A DNA stretch of 64,000 nt, taken from positions 248,001-312,000 of the forward strand of contig JBIQHF010000001.1 of assembly GCA_044508675.1 (NCBI GenBank). Reading direction: 5' to 3'. Positions 42,740 through 50,988 of this stretch are shown one piece after another (the stretch's first letter is position 1; the number at the start of each line of letters is the position of its first letter). The notes under the pieces are model-generated. The model saw only the letters and a program-made list of their open reading frames with translations, was not told the origin of the DNA and searched no databases. The stretch is from Raineyella sp044508675 (GTDB lineage: Bacteria; Actinomycetota; Actinomycetes; Propionibacteriales; Propionibacteriaceae). Position numbers and translations under genes: made by a program.

Positions 42740-43576
42740 ATGGACCACACCAACTACTGGTACGGCCATGCGAACGTCCTTGCCCGCTACTGCGGCCTGG
42801 ACCCGAACGACGTCCCGCCGGTCCGCGGCATGCTGCAGCACGGCTGGATGTTCGTGCACGGCTACGGCTACGGCCACTACGGCGACTGGAGCCTGCGCAA
42901 GTTCGTCTGGTCCGACATGGCCCGCAAACGCGGGGTCGCGATCGAGTGGCGCAACTTCTGGGTGACCGGCGCCCCGTACCTCTACCTGCTGCAGCTGGAG
43001 CCCGAGCCGGCCGTCGAGCGGGAAGGCACCATCTGGTACCCGTTCCACGGCACGGTGGACTACGAACAGCTCGAGGGCTCCCACTCCCGTCTGATTGAAC
43101 AGATCCGGGACGTCGAGGAGGGCCCGGTCACGATCTGCCTGTACTACGTGGAGTACGACGATCCGGCGATCCGCGGCGAGTACGAGGACGCCGGGTTCCG
43201 GGTGGTCTGCCACGGCCGGCGCGGCAACCAGTGGAAGGGCGACGACCCGCTGTTCCTGTACCGCCAGCTCGCCGAGCAGCGCCGGCACAAGCGGGTCGCG
43301 TCGAACCGCCTCAGCACCGCGATCTTCTACGGCATCGCCGCCGGCTGCGAGCCGGCGATCTACGGCGACCCGATGGACATGGACAACATCAAGGCCGGTT
43401 TCAACGGCACCGAACTGCTGCCGGCGACGTTCCCGGAGCTGTTCGGGACGCACCCGGACCCCGAGGCCGCCCGCAGCATCGCCCGCCGGGAGCTGGGGGC
43501 CGACTACCTGGCCTCCCCCGAAGAGCTCCGTTACCTACTCGGATGGCAGGAACCATGGCTCGCATCATCCCGCTGA
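42740..43576 (+). CDS. unrecognised protein, possible glycan (nonulosonic acid) transferase
   Basis: 278 residues, soluble, no signal peptide. Aromatic-rich motifs stand out: HTNYWYGHANVLARYCGL at the start, GMLQHGWMFVHGYGYGHYG, SLRKFVWSDMARKRG, WVTGAPYLYLL, and STAIFYGIAAGCEPAIYGDP near residue 200. The order (QHGW, VW, GAP-LYL, then a late G-C-PAIYG) recalls an uncharacterised polysaccharide-biosynthesis family, and the last motif resembles the donor-binding part of GT-B enzymes. Since no other gene here is an obvious Pse transferase, this is a reasonable candidate. That is inference. The ATG at 42740 follows GAGGAGATGAGACCGG. The next gene overlaps its 3' end by 22 bases. Confidence 0.5.
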   Translation: MDHTNYWYGHANVLARYCGLDPNDVPPVRGMLQHGWMFVHGYGYGHYGDWSLRKFVWSDMARKRGVAIEWRNFWVTGAPYLYLLQLEPEPAVEREGTIWYPFHGTVDYEQLEGSHSRLIEQIRDVEEGPVTICLYYVEYDDPAIRGEYEDAGFRVVCHGRRGNQWKGDDPLFLYRQLAEQRRHKRVASNRLSTAIFYGIAAGCEPAIYGDPMDMDNIKAGFNGTELLPATFPELFGTHPDPEAARSIARRELGADYLASPEELRYLLGWQEPWLASSR

Positions 43577-45129
43577 CCCACCCGGACAACGTCACCCTGC
43601 TTCCCGGCGCGGTGCAGAACTGGCGCGACCTGGAGGCGCCGGCCGCGGCCGGTCCGCTGCCCCGCCGGCTGCTCGAGCCACTGCTGCCGACCGGGCGCTG
43701 CCTGGTGCTCGGCGCGGTCGACCCCGGCTTCCTCGGCTGGCTCGCCCCGCAGGTCGGCGACCTGACCGTCGGGGCCCGGTCGATCCCCGATGCCGCGGTG
43801 CTCGGCGAGGCCGTCCCGACCGCCACGGTGCGCTGCGGCAACCTCGACGCGGTGCTGGCCGGCCAGGGGCCGTACGACCTGGTGGTCGCCCTGGACGACG
43901 TATCCCGCCTGCTGTCGCTGGAGGCGGACCCGGTCCCGTGGACCGACCTGGCTGCGCAGGTGTTCGGCGCCGCCGGGCCGGGCGGCTCGGTCGCCCTCGC
44001 GGTGGAGAACGACCTGGGCCTGCACCGGCTGGGCGCTCCGGAGCACCCGTTCAGCCGCGACGACGACGCCGACTGGGCGCCGTACGCGACCTGGGACGCC
44101 AGCCGGCCGCGCACCCAGGCCCAACTGGACCAGTGGCTGGCCGACGTGGCCCCCTCCGCGCGCACCTGGGTCGCCGCCGCCGGCTGGCCCTCGCCGGCGG
44201 TCGCGATGCACTCCCCGGCCCCGGACTCCCCGCTGGAGGCCCTGCTGCCGCTGGTCGCCGGCGTGGCTCGCGAGCCCGCCACGATCACCGCGCCGCTGGC
44301 CGCCCGCTCGTTCGCCCTGGCCGGCCGCTACCGCGACGTCTGCCCCGGCTGGCTGGTCGTCGCCGGACCGGTCCCGGAGGACGTCGACCAGCTCGTGCTG
44401 CTGGACGCTCTCGACGATGACCGGGTCGCCGCCTGGACGCCCGCCTCCACCGGCACGCTCGTCCGGGACATCCCCGGTGCCCCGGACGCCACCGTCAGGG
44501 TGGCGCCCCGGGCCGAGTCGCTGGCCGACGCACTGATCCGCGCCGCCGCCGATGCGGACACCCCGACGATGCGTCGCCTGCTGACCGCGTGGCGGATGGC
44601 GGTGGCGGCATCGGCGGTCGGCGGCATCGTGCCGGCCGCGGCCGCCGATGCCCGGTTCACCAACATCGTCGCCGACGACCCGGCGGTCCGGCTGCACCCG
44701 GCGACCGCGGACGCCCCGGTGGAGAAGGTGGTGTGGACCGCCCTGGCCGACTTCGTCGGGATGCTGCGGCACCATGGCCTGCGCCACCCGTGGCCCAGCG
44801 GCATGCACCCGTCGACGATCCTGGAGGCCTGCGGCGCCATGGCCGGTGCCGCCGTCCCGGCCGACATCGGACCGTACGTCGCCGCCGTCGAGGACACCGG
44901 CCCGCACGCCGACCTGACCCGGCAGGAGCTGGCGGCCAGCATCGACCGGAAGACCGAGGAGCTGCGCGGCGCGTGGTCCCGGTTCCACTGGGACGAGCAG
45001 CGCTACTCGCTCTACAAGGCCTCGAAGGCCGCCAAGAAGGTGCTGCGCCAGGCCCGCCGGACCGCCGGTGCCGCCCGGCGCAAGGTCCGCGCCCGGCTGG
45101 GCCGGGCCGGCGCGCCCGGCGATCGCTGA
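43555..45129 (+). CDS. methyltransferase-like protein of the glycan locus
   Basis: 524 residues. Residues about 40-150 look like a class I SAM-dependent methyltransferase core: GRCLVLGAVDPGFLGWLAP (loop region), AVLGEAVPTATVRCGNLD, YDLVVALDDVSRLL, and FGAAGPGGSVALAVENDLGL. The glycine-rich loop is poor (LGAVDPG, not a full GxGxG), so cofactor binding is not certain. The rest, to about 460, is Ala-rich with no recognised domain. The C-terminus is a basic helix (KASKAAKKVLRQARRTAG) that could contact membrane. The ATG at 43555 has AGGAA four bases upstream and overlaps the preceding gene. An ATG at 43543 is also in frame. Confidence 0.6.
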   Translation: MARIIPLTHPDNVTLLPGAVQNWRDLEAPAAAGPLPRRLLEPLLPTGRCLVLGAVDPGFLGWLAPQVGDLTVGARSIPDAAVLGEAVPTATVRCGNLDAVLAGQGPYDLVVALDDVSRLLSLEADPVPWTDLAAQVFGAAGPGGSVALAVENDLGLHRLGAPEHPFSRDDDADWAPYATWDASRPRTQAQLDQWLADVAPSARTWVAAAGWPSPAVAMHSPAPDSPLEALLPLVAGVAREPATITAPLAARSFALAGRYRDVCPGWLVVAGPVPEDVDQLVLLDALDDDRVAAWTPASTGTLVRDIPGAPDATVRVAPRAESLADALIRAAADADTPTMRRLLTAWRMAVAASAVGGIVPAAAADARFTNIVADDPAVRLHPATADAPVEKVVWTALADFVGMLRHHGLRHPWPSGMHPSTILEACGAMAGAAVPADIGPYVAAVEDTGPHADLTRQELAASIDRKTEELRGAWSRFHWDEQRYSLYKASKAAKKVLRQARRTAGAARRKVRARLGRAGAPGDR

Positions 45130-45135
45130 GCCGAC

Positions 45136-47022
45136 TCAGGCCCGGACGAGCTCCTGGCGGACGACCAGGGCACCGTCCCACCCACAGGCGAGGGTGATCG
45201 TACGATCCCCCGCCGTCACGCCGGCGGCCGCCGTGCCCTCGCCCGTGCCGTCGGCCGGATGGACCGGCGTGGTGGTCCCGTCGGCGTGCCGGACGACCAC
45301 CTGCCGCTCCGCCACTCCGGTCACCGGGTCATCGATCGGGTCGTCGGCGACGATGTCGGCGCCGGCCAGCCGGAACCGGCCGTCCGTGCCGCTCCGGTCG
45401 GTGGCGGCGAGCTCGGGGGTCGGGTCGGGACGGAGCACCACGAGGGCGTCGCCGGGGGCCAGACCGGTGTCGAGGGTGAGCTCGAAACCATCGTCGCCGG
45501 TCCTGGCCCGGGCGAGGACCACGTCGTCGAGCCGGGCCAGGTGCAGGTCCCAGCCCTCGCCGCGCAGCTGGTGGGCCGGGCCGGTTCCGGTGCGGTGGGC
45601 GCCCGGCAGGTCGCCCGGCTCGAACCGCACCCCCCCGGTCCAGCGGATCGGGCCCAGGTGCATCCGCAGCTCCAGCCGCGCCCCGTCCGGTCCCACGGGC
45701 AGCCGATCCAGGGCGTCGGGGCCGATCGTGATGTCCCAGCGGACCCCGTCGCCGACCGGGGTCACCTCGGCCGGCAGCGGGACACCGGCCCCCGGCAGGG
45801 ACAGCCGAGCCTGGGCGCCGGCCCGCGCCGCGAGCTGGGCGCGCAGCCGGGAGGTGACCTGCACGTGCAAGGTGTCGCCGCGCCAGTGGCCGGAGACGAG
45901 GGTGGAGCGGAGCCGACGGGGCCGGACCGGGTGCTGCGGCGGCTTGCGGGTGAGGACGGCGTTGAGCACGGTGGGGAGCTTGGTCACGCCGGCCGGGGTC
46001 AGCAGTTCCCTGACCAGGGCGGTGTTGCCGCCGCCCCCGCGCCAGCGGGCCAGGGCACGGACCAGGTCGAGGTCGCGGGCCCGCAGCGAGCGATGCAGCA
46101 GCCGGGCCAGCCGGGTCGCCTCCTCGCCCGCGGCGGGGTCGAGCCGATCGGCGAGCTCGGTGGCCATCTGCTCCAGTTCGACCCGGTCCTGCTCGTCGAC
46201 CCGGATCAGCGCCTCGGCCAGCGCGACCAGGTCGACGTTGATGAAGTAGCCGTGCACCCGCCGGCGCACCTCGGCGTGGCGCTCGCCCTCCCGGTCCAGC
46301 CCGTCCAGCACCAACCGGGCCGAGGCGGACCGGTCCCGGACGTTGTCGATCCGGAAGGTCTGCTGGGTGATCGAGTCGCCGGACTCCCGGTCGCGCCAGA
46401 AGTACACGTGCTCGGCCAGCACGTCCACGCTCGTCGCCCGCAGGTAGGCGGACAGGGTCACCGGGTAGTCCTCGTAGCGGATCGCCGGGAACTCGAAGCC
46501 CTGCTCGTCCCAGAAGCTGCGCCGGTACACCTTGTTCCAGATCATCCGGTCCCGCATCAGGGTGGGGAACGCGTCGATGGTGGTGGCCGGACGGGTCTGG
46601 GCGAACGGTTCACGGTGGGTCCACGACTGGTAGACGCCCTTGGCTGCGCTGAACCGGTAGGCGTTGCCGCCGGCGAACGACGAGCCGGTCCGCTCCAGCG
46701 AACCGACCAGCTGCGCGTAGGCCCGCGGGGCGACCAGGTCGTCACTGTCGACGAACGCCAGGTAGCGGCCGGTGGCGATGCCGGTGCCGGTGTTGCGGGC
46801 CGGGCCGAGCCCCTGGTTCTCCTGGCGGACCAGCCGGAAGCGCGGATCGGCCGCCACGAACTCCTCGGCGACCTGCAGCGAGCCGTCCGGGGAGCCGTCG
46901 TCGACCAGGACCACCTCCAGGTCGGTCAGCGTCTGGGCCCGCAGCGACTCCAGGCAGTCGCGCAGGTAGGCCTCCACGTTGTAGAACGGGACGACGACGC
47001 TCAGCAGCGGACCTTCGACCAT
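45136..47022 (-). CDS. large GT2 glycosyltransferase, paralogue of the one at 40693-42555
   Basis: 628 residues. GT-A domain with LLSVVVPFYNVEAYLRDCLE, VVLVDDGSPDGSLQVAEEF, YLAFVDSDDLVAP (DXD) and IRYEDYPVTLSAYL. After about residue 330 comes an unrecognised extension with alternating beta-type sequence ending in a hydrophobic VVRQELVRA. Shared length, layout and C-terminal DDPIDDPVTGVAE with the other large GT2 point to duplication. It is last in a minus-strand series DUF6541, pseH, pseI, GT2, so it probably uses or extends the pseudaminic acid glycan. Confidence 0.85.
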   Translation of the reverse strand: MVEGPLLSVVVPFYNVEAYLRDCLESLRAQTLTDLEVVLVDDGSPDGSLQVAEEFVAADPRFRLVRQENQGLGPARNTGTGIATGRYLAFVDSDDLVAPRAYAQLVGSLERTGSSFAGGNAYRFSAAKGVYQSWTHREPFAQTRPATTIDAFPTLMRDRMIWNKVYRRSFWDEQGFEFPAIRYEDYPVTLSAYLRATSVDVLAEHVYFWRDRESGDSITQQTFRIDNVRDRSASARLVLDGLDREGERHAEVRRRVHGYFINVDLVALAEALIRVDEQDRVELEQMATELADRLDPAAGEEATRLARLLHRSLRARDLDLVRALARWRGGGGNTALVRELLTPAGVTKLPTVLNAVLTRKPPQHPVRPRRLRSTLVSGHWRGDTLHVQVTSRLRAQLAARAGAQARLSLPGAGVPLPAEVTPVGDGVRWDITIGPDALDRLPVGPDGARLELRMHLGPIRWTGGVRFEPGDLPGAHRTGTGPAHQLRGEGWDLHLARLDDVVLARARTGDDGFELTLDTGLAPGDALVVLRPDPTPELAATDRSGTDGRFRLAGADIVADDPIDDPVTGVAERQVVVRHADGTTTPVHPADGTGEGTAAAGVTAGDRTITLACGWDGALVVRQELVRA

Positions 47023-47083
47023 CGGTGCTCGTACTCCTTCGGTTCGATCAGGGCGACAGGTGAGGGGCAGGAACGGGGCAGGC

Positions 47084-48136
47084 TCAGACCAGGTCCCAGG
47101 ACAGCGCGGTCCCCCGCGCCACGTCCCGGCGGAACGTACGGCCTTCCACCACGGCGAACAGGTCCGGGGCCAGGCCGAGGGCGGGGCGTACGGAGCGGAC
47201 GTTCTCCGCGCTGACCACGTCGCCGGCCCTCACGTCCGCGGTGACGTAGAGGGAGCGGCGGAACCGCAGCCCCTCGGCCTCCACGTCGCGGGCGCCGATC
47301 ACCGGCTCACCCATCGCCTGCCAGGCCGTCCGCGTCTCCCGCACCAGCGCGGCGAGCTCGGGGCCCTCCAGCGAGAACGCCGAGTCGACGCCGCCGGAGG
47401 CGCGGTCGAGGGTGACGTGCTTCTCGACCAGCACCGCGCCGAGGGCGACCGAGGCGACGGCCGCGCCGATCCCCAGGGTGTGGTCGGACAGCCCGATCAT
47501 GGCGCCGAACGCGTCCCGCATCACCGGGATGCCGCGCAGGTTGGAGTCACGCGGATCGGCCGGGTACGAGGTGGTGCACGACAGCACGATCACCTGCTCG
47601 TTGCCGGTGGACCGGGCGGCCTCGACGGCCGCGTTGATCTCGCCGAGCGAGGCCATGCCGGTGGAGATGATGACCGGCTTGCCGGTCGCGGCGGCCAGCC
47701 GGACCAGCGGCAGGTCGACGATCTCGGAGGAGGCGATCTTGTACGCCGGGACCTCCAGCGACTCCAGGAAATCCACCGCGGTCGGGTCGAACGGGCTGGA
47801 GAAGGCGAGGATGCCACGCTCGGCGGCCCGCTCGAAGATCGGCCGGTGCCACTCCCACGGGGTGTGCGCCTCCTGGTACAGCTCGTACAGCCGGCGCCCG
47901 CCCCACAGCTCGTGGTCGTCCTTGAGCCGGAAGTCCGGGCTGTCGACGTCCAGGGTGATGGTGTCGGCGGTGTAGGTCTGCAGCTTGATCGCGTGTGCGC
48001 CGGCGTCGGCGGCCATGTCGACGATCTGCAGCGCCCGGTCCAGCGAGCCGTCGTGGTTGCCGGACATCTCGGCGATGATGAAGGGCTCGTGGCCCGGGCC
48101 GATCGTGGTCGGGCCGATCCGGATCTGGTCCAGCAT
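47084..48136 (-). CDS. pseI: pseudaminic acid synthase, PseI (NeuB family)
   Basis: Condenses 2,4-diacetamido-2,4,6-trideoxy-altrose with phosphoenolpyruvate to give pseudaminic acid. The 350-residue protein has the NeuB barrel (IIAEMSGNHDGSLDRALQIV, AIKLQTYTADTITLD, LAFSSPFDPTAVDFLE, KIASSEIVDLPLV, SDHTLGIGAAV) and a C-terminal SAF/antifreeze-like domain (FRRSLYVTADVRAGDVVS). GNHDGSLDRA rather than the sialic-acid version fits PseI. The ATG at 48136 follows the pseH stop by two bases with GAGGAGAAG upstream, so the two are coupled. Confidence 0.94.
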   Translation of the reverse strand: MLDQIRIGPTTIGPGHEPFIIAEMSGNHDGSLDRALQIVDMAADAGAHAIKLQTYTADTITLDVDSPDFRLKDDHELWGGRRLYELYQEAHTPWEWHRPIFERAAERGILAFSSPFDPTAVDFLESLEVPAYKIASSEIVDLPLVRLAAATGKPVIISTGMASLGEINAAVEAARSTGNEQVIVLSCTTSYPADPRDSNLRGIPVMRDAFGAMIGLSDHTLGIGAAVASVALGAVLVEKHVTLDRASGGVDSAFSLEGPELAALVRETRTAWQAMGEPVIGARDVEAEGLRFRRSLYVTADVRAGDVVSAENVRSVRPALGLAPDLFAVVEGRTFRRDVARGTALSWDLV

Positions 48137-48138
48137 GC

Positions 48139-48672
48139 TCACTTCTCCTCGCTGCGGGCCGCCGGGCGGGTCCGGCGGACGTGGTGGACGTGGTGGACCA
48201 GGATGGTGGTCCCGTTGGTCTCGCGGGTGTACGTGTCGATGTCGACGAAGCCCATCCGGGTGTTGAAGGAGCGCACCCCTTCGTTGGCGTCCAGCACCTC
48301 GGCCTCCATGGTGTCGATGGACCGGTCCCGGTCGCGCATCGCGTCGACGTACTTCACGGCCTCGCGCTGGATCTGGATCCAGGCGGGTAGCAGTTCGCCG
48401 CGCTCGGTGAGGCCGACGTTGTCCAGGTAGTAGCCCCACCACAACGAGCCGGCGTCCCAGTCGATGTCCCACAGCGAGACCACCCCGGCAGGGATGCCGG
48501 CACGCTCGTAGATCAGCACCCGGCGGGCCGGGTCGGTGTGGACCTTCTCCCACCAGGCGGCGTGCTCGGCGGGGCCGATCTCGTGCTGGGTCAGCGACAC
48601 GGCGCGAACATCCGGGTGGTTGCGCCAGACCCGCACCCGCTCACGGTCGGCGTCGGTGGCAGGACGTAGCAT
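48139..48672 (-). CDS. pseH: GNAT N-acetyltransferase, PseH-like
   Basis: Transfers an acyl (normally acetyl) group to the 4-amino group of UDP-4-amino-sugar made by PseC. 177 residues with the GNAT pattern: LRPATDADRERVRVWRNHPD at the start, AGVVSLWDIDWDAGSLWWGY in the central strands, and EAEVLDANEGVRSFNTRMGF in the acyl-CoA-binding C-terminal part. Position between the DUF6541 gene and pseI supports the PseH role. A carrier protein/ligase/reductase set nearby raises the possibility that the acyl donor is not acetyl-CoA. Confidence 0.87.
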   Translation of the reverse strand: MLRPATDADRERVRVWRNHPDVRAVSLTQHEIGPAEHAAWWEKVHTDPARRVLIYERAGIPAGVVSLWDIDWDAGSLWWGYYLDNVGLTERGELLPAWIQIQREAVKYVDAMRDRDRSIDTMEAEVLDANEGVRSFNTRMGFVDIDTYTRETNGTTILVHHVHHVRRTRPAARSEEK

Positions 48673-48696
48673 CGGGACTCCATTTCCGGGGGACGA

Positions 48697-50640
48697 TCAG
48701 CGGGGGCAGTCGGGCACCCGGTACAGATTGTAGGGACCGGCCCGCTCGACCAGTTCGAACGCGGGATCCTGGCCGACGCTGTCGATGCCGACGTAGAGAG
48801 CGGTCTGGGACTCCTGGCCCGGGTACGGGTCGCCGCCGGTGATCACGTACGTCACGCCGTGGCGGTGCACGGCCGAGCAGACGTCGGGCTGGTTCTCGAT
48901 GTCCTCCAGGGAGGCGCGCAGCAGCACCACGTCGGGGCTGCCGGCCTTCTCGGTGGGGATCAGCATCCGTTCGGGCCCGATGATGGCCAGGTAGGTGGCG
49001 CCGTTCAGCGGGTTGGCGGCGACCACGGCGTCGTCGGGCAGGGTGGCGGACAGTGCGTGCAGCGCGGCCGCCTCCTCCTCGGTCAGCCAGGCCTCGGCCG
49101 GGGCGGTGTAGTAGCGCGAGTTGATGTACTCGATGGACAGGGGGACCGCGGCCAGGGCCAGCACGACGGCGGCGCCGCTCACCACGGCTCGGCGCAGCAG
49201 CAGCGGGGTCCGGCGGGGCCAGCTGTCGGTGCCGACCAGGGCCCGCAGGCCGAGCGCGGCCAGCGGGATCCCGGCCAGCACGGCGACCGCCTGCATCCGG
49301 TACTCGTAGCCGTAGAACGGCCAGGCCAGGATCCAACTGGCGGCCGGGCGCTGCATCGCCACGGTCGCCACGATCGCCTCGACCACCAGGTAGCCGGCCC
49401 CCAGCCAGGCGAGCCGCCAGGTGCGGACCGCCCGGAACAGCCCGACCAGCACCAGGACCTGGTAGGCCCAGCCGACGATGACGCCCCGGTCGGTGTGGTG
49501 CGACCAGCCGAGCACGAAGTTGCGTACGACCCACAGCGGCTCACGTACCGGGCCGGGCAGCGCGGCCATGCCGGGCGGCACCACCGAGGCCATCGCCAGC
49601 ACCCCGGCGATCCCGACCACGGCCAGGCCCAGGCACCACGCCCAGCCGATCCGGCCGGCGCCCCGCCGGGCCCACGCGAAGGTCAGGGCGAGCAGGTGGA
49701 TCCAGCCCAGCAGCGCCACCACGAACAACGCACTGGTGTGGGCGAAGAACAGCCCCGGCACGGTCAGCACGAACACCACCAGGGGCAGCACGCCGAGCCG
49801 CGGCCGGCCGCCCTCCAGGCGTACGGCCAGGGTGACCAGGGCCAGGACCGGCAGGACCAGCGCGTACGCGAAGACCAGCGGCCACACCGGCCCGTGGACC
49901 AGGGTCCGGACCGGGAAGGACAGGTTCGCCAGGGCGAGCAGGACGGCCATCGCGGCGGTCCAGCCGTTCACCCGCAGCGCCGCCCGCAGGAAGAACCAGA
50001 GGCCCACCGGCCAGACCAGCCCGATGATCGCCAGCATCAGAGCCGACAGCGCCACCGGGGCGGGCGCGCCGGTCAGCAGGGCCACGGTGGCGCCCAGCCC
50101 GTGCAGCGCGGCCGGGTAGAAGCCGGGAGCCTCGAGGGTGTTCAGGTCCGCGGTCAGCGAGGAGATGTCCCGGGTCGCGGCGAACTGCTCGACCAGCGCG
50201 TAGTGGAAGATCATGTCCGGCGCCTGCGCGAAGTTGCCCGGCGCCCCGGTGCCCTTCACCCACACGTACGCCGCCAGCGCGAAGGTGACCGCCAGCGCCA
50301 CCAGCGCCGGGACCAGTCGGGCCGGAACGCCCCAGTCGCGCCGGGACGCCAGGCCCCACCTCCGTCCGGCCAGCCCCAGCAGCAGCCCGACGCCCCACAA
50401 CAGCAGCGTCGAACCGACCAGGGTGTCGGTCCCCCACGGCAGCGAGACCGCCGCGGCGAGCACCCCGACCACGGCGACCAGCGTGGTGGTGATCGCCGGG
50501 CCGACGGCCAACGCGGGCAGCACCCGGCGGGAGACCAGCAGCATGAAGCCGGTCCCGGGCAGGAAGACCACCAGCGCCGCGACGATGACCACGGGGATCA
50601 TGTCGGTGAAGGACCAGGCGGGCGTCAGCACGTCGGTCAT
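48697..50640 (-). CDS. DUF6541 family polytopic membrane protein, likely GT-C type
   Basis: A 647-residue integral membrane protein with about 13-15 hydrophobic segments and an extracytoplasmic C-terminal domain of about 150 residues. An early acidic loop QAPDMIFHYALVEQFA, where GT-C glycosyltransferases keep a catalytic Asp, is followed by LNTLEAPGFYPAALHGLGA. The family occurs in actinobacterial glycan loci and is thought to transfer sugars from polyprenyl-phosphate carriers outside the membrane. The ATG at 50640 is the start. Further upstream the frame is basic and unlike the family. It heads the unit with pseH and pseI and is divergent from the acyl carrier protein gene. Confidence 0.8.
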   Translation of the reverse strand: MTDVLTPAWSFTDMIPVVIVAALVVFLPGTGFMLLVSRRVLPALAVGPAITTTLVAVVGVLAAAVSLPWGTDTLVGSTLLLWGVGLLLGLAGRRWGLASRRDWGVPARLVPALVALAVTFALAAYVWVKGTGAPGNFAQAPDMIFHYALVEQFAATRDISSLTADLNTLEAPGFYPAALHGLGATVALLTGAPAPVALSALMLAIIGLVWPVGLWFFLRAALRVNGWTAAMAVLLALANLSFPVRTLVHGPVWPLVFAYALVLPVLALVTLAVRLEGGRPRLGVLPLVVFVLTVPGLFFAHTSALFVVALLGWIHLLALTFAWARRGAGRIGWAWCLGLAVVGIAGVLAMASVVPPGMAALPGPVREPLWVVRNFVLGWSHHTDRGVIVGWAYQVLVLVGLFRAVRTWRLAWLGAGYLVVEAIVATVAMQRPAASWILAWPFYGYEYRMQAVAVLAGIPLAALGLRALVGTDSWPRRTPLLLRRAVVSGAAVVLALAAVPLSIEYINSRYYTAPAEAWLTEEEAAALHALSATLPDDAVVAANPLNGATYLAIIGPERMLIPTEKAGSPDVVLLRASLEDIENQPDVCSAVHRHGVTYVITGGDPYPGQESQTALYVGIDSVGQDPAFELVERAGPYNLYRVPDCPR

Positions 50641-50736
50641 CCTAGACCGGCGCCGCCCCCGGACCGCCCGCTGCCGGTCGGCGTACTCGCTAGAGTGGGG
50701 CCGTCCACCCGCCCGCACGCAGGAAGCCGAGACCCG

Positions 50737-50988
50737 ATGACCCAACTGAGCCGCGACCAGATCCGCACCATGATGGGCGAGGTCCTGGCGAACCAGGGCA
50801 AGGACCTGCCCGCCGACGACTCGGCCCCGCTGGACGCCATCGGCTTCCGATCGCTGGACTTCTCCGAGCTGGCGCTGTCGGTGGAGGACGAGCTGGGCAC
50901 CGAGCTGAACTTCGATGCGCCGGGGCTGCGGTCCATCACCACCGTCTCCGACGTCCTGGACTTCATCGAGCAGCTGCAGAGCGCCTGA
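50737..50988 (+). CDS. acyl carrier protein-like protein
   Basis: An 83-residue carrier protein. The phosphopantetheine attachment site reads IGFRSLDFSELAL with the Ser in place of the usual DSL context, and a four-helix ACP pattern runs through VEDELGTELNF and VSDVLDFIEQLQ. AGGAAG lies 10 bases upstream of the ATG. The stop shares one base with the start of the AMP-ligase gene, and the reductase follows. A dedicated carrier beside Pse genes suggests that an unusual acyl group is activated and held here for attachment to the sugar. Confidence 0.87.
   Translation: MTQLSRDQIRTMMGEVLANQGKDLPADDSAPLDAIGFRSLDFSELALSVEDELGTELNFDAPGLRSITTVSDVLDFIEQLQSA

Noticed and set aside
48859..50736. Long upstream extension of the acyl carrier protein frame
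   Set aside because: The frame is open by chance opposite the DUF6541 gene. Only the last 83 codons match a carrier protein, with a good start and ribosome-binding site at 50737.
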